Positions 1-5,948 of a stretch of 5,948 bases of DNA are shown in pieces. Each line of letters starts with the position of its first letter. Within the stretch, counting starts at the first letter, position 1. The stretch is from Sediminispirochaeta sp. (GTDB taxonomy: Bacteria > Spirochaetota > Spirochaetia > DSM-16054 > Sediminispirochaetaceae). A program made the position numbers and the translations under genes. The stretch is from the NCBI GenBank assembly GCA_011046055.1, contig DSBN01000002.1, forward strand, positions 1 to 5,948, read 5' to 3'. The notes below the pieces were generated by a model. That model saw nothing but the letters and a program-made list of their open reading frames with translations. It did not search any database and had not been told where the DNA came from.

Positions 1-620
1 GCCTGCAGTCGGAGCTCCTGGGCGCTCACGCCGGGGGTATCCGCAACCTGCTGCTGCTCACCGGCGACCCGCCGAAGGTGGGCAACTACCCCGACGCCAG
101 CGGAGTCTTCGACATCGATTCCATCGGCTTGATCAGCCTGGCCAACCGCATCAACCACGGAGTCGACCTGGCGGGAAAACCCCTGGACGGGGCAACATCC
201 TTTGTGTTCGGTGCTGGAGCAAATCCTACCGCCCCGGTACTCTCCCGGGAGATCGAACACACTTTCAAAAAAGCCGAAGCGGGGGCGGAGTTTTTTATCA
301 CCCAACCGATATTCGATGTGGAACTGCTGCTGCAGTTTCTGGAAAAAATCAAATCCACCGGAATCCCGGTGATCGCCGGGGTGTGGCCCCTGTCGAGCTA
401 CCGCAACGCCCTTTTTCTCCACAACGAAGTTCCGGGAGTCAGCATCCCCCGGGAGATTCAAGAGAGGATGCGCCGGAGGGAGGACAAGGAAGAGGCTATC
501 GCCGAAGGGATAAGGATCGTGCGCGAGATCATCAACGAAATCCGCCCGATGATCGCCGGGGTACAGATCAGCCCGCCCTTTGGACGGCTGGAGACAGCCC
601 TGAAGATAATTGAAGAATAA
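1..620 (+). CDS. Methylenetetrahydrofolate reductase domain, 3' end; probably bifunctional homocysteine S-methyltransferase/MTHFR (YitJ-like)
   Basis: The gene enters from the left edge in frame 3, leaving 205 codons and a TAA stop at 618-620; its start lies outside the window. The MTHFR domain is a flavin-binding TIM barrel that reduces 5,10-methylene-THF to 5-methyl-THF, the methyl donor for methionine synthesis. Visible family signatures are LLTGDPPK (visible residues 18-25, where the Asp corresponds to the conserved folate/flavin-site Asp), [15 protein letters not shown], the strand [22 protein letters not shown] with the conserved Gln, PVIAGVWPL and the C-terminal [10 protein letters not shown]. 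The GDPPK...GVFD and GVQxSxPFGR signatures fit the C-terminal half of the cytoplasmic fused enzyme better than stand-alone MetF of the E. coli type, but the N-terminal half cannot be seen. An internal GTG at 78 is not a plausible start, because conserved barrel sequence continues upstream of it. tkt follows after 13 bases, probably on the same transcript. The reductase fold is near certain; the fusion is inferred. Confidence 0.9.
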   Translation, partial: LQSELLGAHAGGIRNLLLLTGDPPKVGNYPDASGVFDIDSIGLISLANRINHGVDLAGKPLDGATSFVFGAGANPTAPVLSREIEHTFKKAEAGAEFFITQPIFDVELLLQFLEKIKSTGIPVIAGVWPLSSYRNALFLHNEVPGVSIPREIQERMRRREDKEEAIAEGIRIVREIINEIRPMIAGVQISPPFGRLETALKIIEE

Positions 621-623
621 TAT

Positions 624-628
624 GGAGG
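624..628 (+). promoter_or_regulatory. Ribosome binding site deciding the tkt start
   Basis: GGAGG at 624-628 sits 5 bases before the ATG at 634. Two other in-frame start codons exist upstream: TTG at 610, inside the preceding gene, and ATG at 622, which overlaps this site and has no good Shine-Dalgarno sequence of its own. The 634 start also places the conserved N-terminal helix at the usual distance from the start in transketolases. Confidence 0.8.
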
Positions 629-633
629 ATCAG

Positions 634-2682
634 ATGAACACCGACGGATTGAACGCCACCGCTCGAACGGTCAGAGCACTTTCGATGGACGCCATTCAAA
701 AGGCCAACTCGGGCCATCCCGGCCTTCCTATGGGCCTCGCCGAACTGGGCAGTCTGCTCTACGGTGAAGTTTTGAAACACGCCCCCCACGACCCGGATTG
801 GATAGACCGGGACAGGTTTGTCCTGTCCGCCGGTCACGGCTCGATGCTTCTCTACTCGCTGCTCCACCTCAGCGGCTACAAAATCTCCCTGGACGACATC
901 AAGAACTTTCGCCAGCTGGGCTCCAAGACCCCGGGCCACCCGGAATACCGGCACAGCCCCGGCGTCGAGACCACCACCGGCCCCCTGGGCGCCGGCTTTT
1001 CCAACGCCGTGGGCATGGCTGTCGCCGAGACCATGCTGGCCGCCACCTTCAACACCAAAGACCACCGGATCATCGACCACTACACCTACGCCCTGGCCGG
1101 CGACGGTTGTATGATGGAGGGACTCACCTCCGAAGCCGCCTCCCTGGCCGGCCACCTGGCCCTGGGCAAGCTCATCGTTTTCTACGATTCCAACAAAATA
1201 TCCATCGAGGGCAATACCTCGCTGGCCTTCTCCGAGGACGTGGCCGCTCGGTACCGAGCATACAACTGGCAGGTACTCGAGAGTGACGCCTACGATCTGG
1301 AAAAAATCCAGTCCCTGATCCGGCAGGGCCAACGAGAGACCGAGCGCCCCACGCTGATTATAATCAATTCGTTGATCGGCAAGGGGTCCCCCGCCAAGGC
1401 GGGTACCCACGGGGTACACGGCGCCCCCCTGGGCGAAGAGGAGGTCCTCGCCGCCCGCCGCGAGCTGGGCATCCCCGAGCACCAGGACTTCTACGTGGAT
1501 CCCCAGGCCGAGGACTACTTCCGAGAGAAGCAGCCCCTCTGGCGTCAGCAGTACGAGCAGTGGCAGCAGCTGTTCCGATCGTGGGCCGAGGCGAACCCCG
1601 AGCTGAAAAAACTCTGGGACCGCAATATGTCCGCCTCGGGCGTCGATACCCAAGCCGGCCAAGGCAATACTCCAGTAGATCCGCCGTCCAGTCTTTGGGA
1701 AAACGTCCAGTGGCCGGACTTCCCGGTCGGAGAGTCCGAGGCAACTCGCAAAGCCGGCGGCGCGGTGCTGCAAAAAATGGCCGAGCTACTACCCAACTTG
1801 GTCGGAGGTTCCGCCGACCTGGCCCCCTCGAACAACTCCGAGATGAAGGCCCACGGCCACTACTCGGCGTCCGAGCGGAAGGGGCGCAACCTCCACTTCG
1901 GAGTCCGGGAGCACGCCATGGGAGGCGTTGTCAACGGCATCGCCCTCCACGGCGGATTTCGCGCTTATGGTGCGACCTTTCTGGTCTTCTCCGACTACAT
2001 GCGCCCGGCCATCCGTCTGGCGGCCTTGATGGGCATTCCGGTGATTTACCTTTTCACCCATGACTCCATCTTCGTCGGTGAGGACGGTCCCACCCATCAG
2101 CCGGTGGAGCACTTGGCAGCGCTGCGGTCGATCCCCCGGCTCAGCGTACTTCGCCCGGCGGATTCGCAGGAGACCGTAGAAGCCTGGAAAATGGCGATCG
2201 AGCGCCGCGACGGCCCCACCGCGCTGATACTGACCCGCCAGAAACTGGGCACTTTTCGCAAGCACGATCCTGATTGGGCCGCGGGAATGCGGCGCGGAGC
2301 CTACATTGTCAAAGAGGCCGAACAGGAGGTCGAGACGGTGATTCTGGCCACCGGCTCAGAGGTCAACCTGGCCTTGGAGGCGCTCGACAAGCTGGCTCAA
2401 AGCGAGCCTGAGAAAGCACGGAAAGTGAGACTCCTCTCGGTTTCCGAAGTGAACAAACTCGCACGACTCTCGACCGAGGAGCGGGCCGAACTGATTCCCC
2501 CGGGAGCCCGGATCCTGGCCGTAGAAGCGGGCAGCAGTTATAGTTGGGGGTTGTTCGTCAACGACCCGGCGGACCTGCTCTGCCTGGACGATTTCGGCGC
2601 CTCCGGACCGGGCGATCAAGTGGCCCGCCACATGGGGCTCAGTGCGGAACGGTTGGTAGAACTTTTATCACGAAAAGAATAA
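634..2682 (+). CDS. tkt: Transketolase
   Basis: The gene encodes a complete 682-residue thiamine-diphosphate enzyme that moves two-carbon ketol units between sugar phosphates in the non-oxidative pentose phosphate pathway (cytoplasmic; the family is a homodimer). The TPP-binding Pyr/PP domains and the C-terminal domain are all present. Visible motifs are SGHPG (26-30, His28), AGHGS (66-70, His68), GPLGAG (116-121), the Mg/TPP motif GDG at 156-158 with Asn187 and Ile189 completing the metal site, AGTHG (256-260, His259), GGSADL (391-396), FGVREHAMG (422-430, catalytic Glu426), [16 protein letters not shown] (475-490, His476), RPAD (507-510) and the phosphate-binding Arg535 in LTRQ. No key residue appears to be missing. 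It is about 20 residues longer than the 663-residue E. coli TktA as I recall it; much of the difference appears to lie in the variable linker at about 285-360. The start is set by the GGAGG at 624-628. The gene lies 13 bases after the MTHFR gene, so co-transcription is likely, and no separate promoter is evident in that gap. Family assignment is very secure. Confidence 0.97.
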   Translation: MNTDGLNATARTVRALSMDAIQKANSGHPGLPMGLAELGSLLYGEVLKHAPHDPDWIDRDRFVLSAGHGSMLLYSLLHLSGYKISLDDIKNFRQLGSKTPGHPEYRHSPGVETTTGPLGAGFSNAVGMAVAETMLAATFNTKDHRIIDHYTYALAGDGCMMEGLTSEAASLAGHLALGKLIVFYDSNKISIEGNTSLAFSEDVAARYRAYNWQVLESDAYDLEKIQSLIRQGQRETERPTLIIINSLIGKGSPAKAGTHGVHGAPLGEEEVLAARRELGIPEHQDFYVDPQAEDYFREKQPLWRQQYEQWQQLFRSWAEANPELKKLWDRNMSASGVDTQAGQGNTPVDPPSSLWENVQWPDFPVGESEATRKAGGAVLQKMAELLPNLVGGSADLAPSNNSEMKAHGHYSASERKGRNLHFGVREHAMGGVVNGIALHGGFRAYGATFLVFSDYMRPAIRLAALMGIPVIYLFTHDSIFVGEDGPTHQPVEHLAALRSIPRLSVLRPADSQETVEAWKMAIERRDGPTALILTRQKLGTFRKHDPDWAAGMRRGAYIVKEAEQEVETVILATGSEVNLALEALDKLAQSEPEKARKVRLLSVSEVNKLARLSTEERAELIPPGARILAVEAGSSYSWGLFVNDPADLLCLDDFGASGPGDQVARHMGLSAERLVELLSRKE

Positions 2683-2727
2683 AAAAAAGAGGCAGCTGCA
2701 GCACCAACCGGCGCTATAGCTGCCTTT
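2681..2727. terminator. Bidirectional intrinsic terminator between convergent genes
   Basis: An inverted repeat GGCAGCT (2691-2697) / AGCTGCC (2718-2724) closes a 20-base loop, inside which AGC (2700-2702) can pair with GCT (2713-2715). The stem extends outward by three pairs, including one G-U (2688-2690 with 2725-2727). On the minus strand the stem is followed by TC and then eight T (the complement of A8 at 2681-2688), a textbook U-tract for the 2770-4737 gene. On the plus strand only TTT follows, so it would be a weaker terminator for tkt. The U-tract side overlaps the tkt stop codon at 2680-2682. The other bases of the 87-base spacer (2728-2769) show nothing recognisable. Confidence 0.8.
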
Positions 2728-2769
2728 AACTTGTACCCCAGTACCGCCACGGACTGCGGATCACTCGGA

Positions 2770-4737
2770 TTAACCGGTGATCCGTATCTCCTCTTCCCTA
2801 TCGCGATGCCTGAACTTGATGTACAGCGTTTTCGTGTCTTCCTGGTAGTACCACCCGCCGACGCTGTAGTTCTGAAACCGTCGGTCACCGCTCCAAGGCA
2901 TTCCATATAACTCTACGCTCTCGATATTTTCCACGCCTCGAACCACCACAAAGGACTCCTCATCCGCGGGGAAGTCGAAACTGATCTCATAGCCGTTGCT
3001 CAGCTGATTCCCTCCGATCCTCCCGGCGCCGCTCCACACGCGGATATTCTCTCCCAGCTGCGGCGCCAGATCGACCACCCGCGGATAATAGTCGCGTTCC
3101 GGGATCAAAAAGGGAAACAGCTCCTCCGATGCAAGAAACACCTCTCTCGGCCGCAGCTGATTCTCCCGGAGGACGAACTGCCCTCGCACCACCGCCCCAT
3201 CGACGGCCACATCAACAATCGAATCCATCAAAGCCAAACCGAGCTCTTCAGCGATTTCCGGTCCCCCGAGCCCCGCATAATCGATAAGAGCCCTGCCTAG
3301 ACGCAGCTGGACCAGCGTGTCTACCATTCCAATACTCTCGGATTCACCGCCAGTATCAGTTCCGGAGAGAAAAAATAGACCCGAACTCACCTTCTGAATA
3401 TGTGTCAAAACGGCGGGGAAACTCTCCCGTGCCGCTGCCTGAGCTCCACCCAACCGATGAGCATAATCCCTCAAAGCCTCAACCGCCGCCACAAATACAC
3501 CGGCAGCCGCGGCACCCTCAAGCCGTGTCAGTTCGGGAGCATCCAGCTCGACCAATGCAGCGTCCAACAATTCCAAGGCATCCTCATCCCCGGCGAAAAC
3601 TATGGCCGACACCAACTCAGGATAATCGGGCTCTCGAACCTGCTGGGCAAAAAACCGTGCCCTCTCCGACCGGTCTCCTTCCCCCAAGATCCTCCGCACT
3701 CTATCCAAGAACTCCCTCTCTTGGTCGATGTACTGTTCGTGAGCTTCGAGTATATCGCCGGTATACACCGCTCCACGCCAGCTGGCGCTGTCCCTGCTCT
3801 CTTCAGCCAGGCTTGCGAGCAGACCGCTTTCGAGATCAATATTAGTCCCGGCTCCAACCCGGAGGTCGACTATGGCACTCAGCGCCGCAGCTCCGGAATC
3901 AAACTCACCGGCCTGCCAGGCCCGAAGCATCCGTTGCACGAGCCCATCCAAGCGTGATTCCAGCTGAGCTCCGGAGAGCCCCGAAGTTTGTCCGAAGAAC
4001 CAATACCGCAAAGGGTCGCCATCAACATCCTGAAGATCCGGACCAATTTCCAAAACAAATCCGGGAACTATTCGCTCCGATGACTCCGATTCATTCCCGG
4101 ACATGAACACTTCCTTCAGCTCCGCGAAAGCGGGTTTTGTCGCACCGTCGAAACTCACCACTAAGCGCTGTCCCTCACTCTCCGCCGGTTCCGAAAAGGC
4201 GAGCAGAAGCTCTTGCTCCGTGTCTTCCATGCGCAACAGGGGCAGACCGGGAAGGGGCGCCGAGAGTTCCGCACTCGGCGGTGTGCTGAGTTCCAACAAG
4301 GGAGACAAACCTTGCTCGCTATCCGGTGCCGGACGGTAGGCAACGGCTACGCCCCTCTCTCCCTCATCAACCCGTGGCCCCCCCCGCAGGGTAAAGCCGG
4401 TACGAAAATCCAAACTCCCGCCGTCGCTCATAGTGAGGCGAAGCCGATCTCGGGTCAAGGAGACACTTTGGATCTCCATCCTTGCGTTTCGTCCGCCCGG
4501 ATCCCGCATCATCACTCCCTCGCTCAGATCGGCTTTGAACCCTGCTATATCGAGGCGAAGATCCCGCACCGAACCTCTTCCCGAGCCTTTTTGATAGTAC
4601 TCCACGGCGATCGGGCCCAGCTCGGCGTGCACTGCTCGTCCCCCGAGCTCGCTGAAATGGAGGTTAATGAACCCGGCGGTCAGCAAAATATATATAAGAG
4701 GTATAAGATAGTACTTCCACGTCAGATTAGTTTTCAT
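2770..4737 (-). CDS. Membrane-anchored envelope protein of unknown function, 655 residues
   Basis: I do not recognise this family. Residues 9-26 form one hydrophobic helix after a Lys-containing start (MKTNLTWK), without a lipobox Cys or an AxA site placed for clear cleavage, so an uncleaved inner-membrane anchor with the remainder outside the cytoplasm is most likely. Residues 40-115 alternate short polar/hydrophobic strands (for example RDLRLDIAGFKADL, MEIQSVSL, RLRLTMSDGG), which loosely recalls AsmA- or LptC-like envelope proteins; this is a weak resemblance only. A Pro/Ser/Glu-rich stretch follows to about 225. Residues 255-515 are mostly acidic and Ala/Leu-rich helix. Residues 575-655 return to beta strands ending in YYQEDTKTLYIKF and EEIRITG, like a terminal beta-sandwich. 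The whole protein is acidic. The ATG at 4735-4737 has GAGGAG 11 bases upstream and an in-frame TGA at 4753-4755, which rules out a longer start. It is divergent from the TPR lipoprotein gene and convergent with tkt. The reading frame is solid; the function is unknown. Confidence 0.9.
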   Translation of the reverse strand: MKTNLTWKYYLIPLIYILLTAGFINLHFSELGGRAVHAELGPIAVEYYQKGSGRGSVRDLRLDIAGFKADLSEGVMMRDPGGRNARMEIQSVSLTRDRLRLTMSDGGSLDFRTGFTLRGGPRVDEGERGVAVAYRPAPDSEQGLSPLLELSTPPSAELSAPLPGLPLLRMEDTEQELLLAFSEPAESEGQRLVVSFDGATKPAFAELKEVFMSGNESESSERIVPGFVLEIGPDLQDVDGDPLRYWFFGQTSGLSGAQLESRLDGLVQRMLRAWQAGEFDSGAAALSAIVDLRVGAGTNIDLESGLLASLAEESRDSASWRGAVYTGDILEAHEQYIDQEREFLDRVRRILGEGDRSERARFFAQQVREPDYPELVSAIVFAGDEDALELLDAALVELDAPELTRLEGAAAAGVFVAAVEALRDYAHRLGGAQAAARESFPAVLTHIQKVSSGLFFLSGTDTGGESESIGMVDTLVQLRLGRALIDYAGLGGPEIAEELGLALMDSIVDVAVDGAVVRGQFVLRENQLRPREVFLASEELFPFLIPERDYYPRVVDLAPQLGENIRVWSGAGRIGGNQLSNGYEISFDFPADEESFVVVRGVENIESVELYGMPWSGDRRFQNYSVGGWYYQEDTKTLYIKFRHRDREEEIRITG

Positions 4738-4748
4738 GATTATTTGCT

Positions 4749-4754
4749 CTCCTC
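4749..4754 (-). promoter_or_regulatory. Ribosome binding site of the 655-residue envelope protein
   Basis: On the minus strand GAGGAG is followed by 11 bases and then the ATG at 4737-4735. The spacing is at the long end of normal. An in-frame stop (TGA, 4755-4753) overlaps this site, so the ATG is the first usable standard start. Confidence 0.6.
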
Positions 4755-4785
4755 ACTTGGCGCATTCATCCCCTTCGTATCACTG

Positions 4786-4814
4786 TTGTCTTTGATTTGC
4801 GAAACCTTTATAGT
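4786..4814 (+). promoter_or_regulatory. Predicted sigma70-type promoter of the TPR lipoprotein gene
   Basis: TTGTCT (4786-4791) and TATAGT (4809-4814) match the -35 and -10 consensus at 4 of 6 and 5 of 6 positions, with the ideal 17-base spacer. Transcription would start near 4820-4822, giving a leader of roughly 30 bases that contains the ribosome binding site. The -10 region overlaps a TATAAA on the opposite strand (4812-4807), which could belong to the divergent gene, although I find no convincing -35 partner for it. This is a prediction from consensus alone. Confidence 0.6.
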
Positions 4815-4834
4815 GGGCACAGGACAATATTACC

Positions 4835-4840
4835 GGAGGA
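4835..4840 (+). promoter_or_regulatory. Ribosome binding site of the TPR lipoprotein
   Basis: GGAGGA ends 9 bases before the ATG at 4850. An in-frame TAG at 4811-4813, inside the predicted -10 box, rules out any start further upstream than that, and no other start codon with a comparable site lies between. Confidence 0.8.
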
Positions 4841-4849
4841 ATCCCTTCT

Positions 4850-5948
4850 ATGCAAAGAGAATTACGCCTCTTTTTTTCTATCTTTATCATCATTTTCTTT
4901 CTCGGCAGCTGTGTGAGCGAACCAGACAGGTCAACCACCGGGGAAGGTTCCTCCATCGAATCTCCGGAAATCCCCCCCTACCAGAGCATCAGCGCCCATA
5001 TGGCCGCCGGCGACCCGCAGCAGGCCTTGAAAAGCTTCGAAGAAGCCTACTCCGAACACCCCGAAGCAACGGAGACCAAACTCTTGTACGCCTCGCTGCT
5101 GATCACCATCGGCGACGCCGACCGGGCCGAAGAACCTCTGCGGACGATCCTCGCCGAGAACCCGGAGCACACGGAGGCACTCTACAACCTAGCCCTGGTT
5201 CGGGGAATGCAGAGCAAGGAGGAAGAGCAGTTAGAACTCCTGGAACGTCTGCTGGATATCGATGAAGACCACCCTCAGGCGCTGTCGGCCCTGGGAGAAA
5301 TTCACCTCGCCGACGGGCAGTACAAAATGGCCGAAGAGGCCTTCCGCCGTAGCCTCGACTCGGAGCCGGACAACTTCGTTGCACGTACGGGATACAGCCA
5401 CCTGCTTCTGAAGCGGCAAGACTACGAAGAGGCGGAGGAGCAGCTGGACCACGCCATCGAGCTCGAACCGAACTACCCCTACTCCTACTCCGACCGCGCC
5501 GCCGCCCGTCGCGCCCAGGGGGACCAACCGGGAGCCCTGAACGACCTTGACCGTGCCATCGAACTGGACCCGGACTACTACTGGAACTACATCGACCGGG
5601 GCAAAATCCACCTCGACGCCGGCGAGCTCGACAAAGCTTTGAAAGATTTCGACCGGGCCGCCGCCATCAGACCCCACTACTTTCTGGCCTACGTCTACCG
5701 CGGCGGAATTCGGGAAGACCAGGGCAAAATCACCGCGGCTCTGGAGGACTACCGACGTCTGGCCGAACTCAAGCCGGATTACCAACCGGTCTACGAATCT
5801 ATCGGGGTGCTCTCTTTCCAACAGGAATTATTCGAAGACGCCGCCTGGGGCTTCGCCAAGCACGCCGAACTCTACCCCCGGGATTACAGCTATCACCTGA
5901 TGGCCGGAGTGGCCCAACTCTTCGCCGGCAACTCCGAAGCAGGCCGAA
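4850..5948 (+). CDS. TPR-repeat lipoprotein, 5' part
   Basis: The frame stays open from the ATG to the right edge (366 complete codons), so the C-terminus is missing. Residues 1-20 are a lipoprotein signal peptide: a charged start (MQRELR), an Ile/Phe-rich core, and the lipobox LGSC with the lipidated Cys at 21. Val-Ser at +2/+3 gives no Asp-type inner-membrane retention signal, so in a diderm outer-membrane placement is plausible. A short Ser/Thr/Glu/Pro-rich linker (about 22-42) leads into about ten tetratricopeptide repeats with a 34-residue period, including units near 142-174, 175-208, 209-242, 243-276, 277-310 and 311-344. The typical pattern is clear: Ala at helix contacts, Tyr/Leu at position 11, and a closing P-D/N after each helix pair (LEPN, LDPD, LKPD). 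TPR arrays are protein-binding scaffolds; the partner is unknown. The gene has its own predicted promoter and is divergent from the envelope protein gene. Other members of this broad class act in outer-membrane assembly, pili or cell division, but nothing here chooses among them. Confidence 0.93.
   Translation, partial: MQRELRLFFSIFIIIFFLGSCVSEPDRSTTGEGSSIESPEIPPYQSISAHMAAGDPQQALKSFEEAYSEHPEATETKLLYASLLITIGDADRAEEPLRTILAENPEHTEALYNLALVRGMQSKEEEQLELLERLLDIDEDHPQALSALGEIHLADGQYKMAEEAFRRSLDSEPDNFVARTGYSHLLLKRQDYEEAEEQLDHAIELEPNYPYSYSDRAAARRAQGDQPGALNDLDRAIELDPDYYWNYIDRGKIHLDAGELDKALKDFDRAAAIRPHYFLAYVYRGGIREDQGKITAALEDYRRLAELKPDYQPVYESIGVLSFQQELFEDAAWGFAKHAELYPRDYSYHLMAGVAQLFAGNSEAGR
4976..5947 (+). 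repeat. TPR-coding repeat array with a 102-base period
   Basis: This stretch codes for consecutive 34-residue repeats, so the DNA has a diffuse 102-base period. The best-conserved DNA pair is 5453-5476 and 5555-5578, exactly 102 bases apart, with 20 of 24 bases identical; both encode an AIEL-[ED]-P-[ND]-Y segment. Elsewhere the copies have diverged at the DNA level, which points to an old array rather than a recent expansion. Confidence 0.75.

Noticed and set aside
568..1773. Minus-strand open frame of 401 codons opposite tkt
   Set aside because: It is the antisense shadow of a certain transketolase in GC-rich DNA, has no ribosome binding site or recognisable domain, and its Gly/Val-rich composition is typical of a reverse-frame artefact.
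3400..3957. Plus-strand open frame of 185 codons opposite the 655-residue protein gene
   Set aside because: It is Pro/Ser/Gln-rich without structure, domain or ribosome binding site, and antisense to a well-supported gene.
4681..4715. AT-rich stretch with ATATATA and TATAAG, resembling a promoter or origin-type element
   Set aside because: It encodes the Ile/Leu/Tyr-rich membrane helix of the minus-strand protein, which explains the composition.
4767..4795. Possible minus-strand promoter TTTCGC-17-GATACG for the 655-residue protein gene
   Set aside because: The spacing is ideal but both hexamers match the consensus at only about half their positions, so I do not call it.
4738..4849. Search for a riboswitch, operator palindrome or small RNA in the divergent spacer
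   Set aside because: I see no convincing dyad or conserved RNA motif beyond the promoter and ribosome binding sites, and the leaders are too short for a typical riboswitch.
4213..5265. Plus-strand open frame of 350 codons
   Set aside because: It lies antisense to the 655-residue protein gene, crosses the intergenic promoter region, and overlaps the lipoprotein gene in another frame. Its translation has no domain or signal, whereas the overlapped lipoprotein has a signal peptide, lipobox and TPRs.
5231..5821. Minus-strand open frame of 196 codons
   Set aside because: It is antisense to the TPR array; its Val/Gly/Phe-rich pseudo-repeats simply mirror the TPR periodicity.

Overview
This is an ordinary-looking bacterial chromosomal segment, GC-rich, densely coding, with canonical GGAGG-type ribosome binding sites. 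It holds four protein genes: a partial one-carbon metabolism gene, a complete transketolase, a complete unrecognised envelope protein, and a partial TPR lipoprotein. I see no RNA gene, CRISPR array, insertion sequence, integrase or phage gene. The host has lipoproteins and a YitJ-type folate enzyme. A spirochaete, or another free-living diderm such as a deltaproteobacterium, would fit, but this is a low-confidence inference because no phylogenetic marker in the window settles it.

Left part (1-2682, + strand). The end of a methylenetetrahydrofolate reductase domain, most like the C-terminal half of the bifunctional homocysteine S-methyltransferase/MTHFR family, is followed after 13 bases by tkt, which encodes a 682-residue transketolase with all the recognisable catalytic motifs. 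The short gap and the lack of a terminator between them suggest one transcript, joining methyl-group/methionine supply to the non-oxidative pentose phosphate pathway.

Middle (2683-2769). A short convergent spacer carries a hairpin that serves as terminator. It looks strongest for the minus-strand gene, because the run of eight A on the + strand becomes a U8 tract that overlaps the tkt stop codon. It is weaker for tkt.

Right part (2770-5948). A 655-residue minus-strand protein of unknown function has one N-terminal membrane anchor, a beta-rich N-terminal region, a long helical middle and a beta-rich C-terminal tail. It is divergent from a plus-strand TPR lipoprotein that runs off the window. 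The 112-base spacer between their start codons holds a good sigma70-type promoter (TTGTCT-17-TATAGT) for the lipoprotein gene. Both products are predicted to be envelope-located, so a shared envelope role is possible but not shown. The minus-strand protein is the least explained item here. Nothing in the window amounts to a clear new defence, mobile or RNA-based system.
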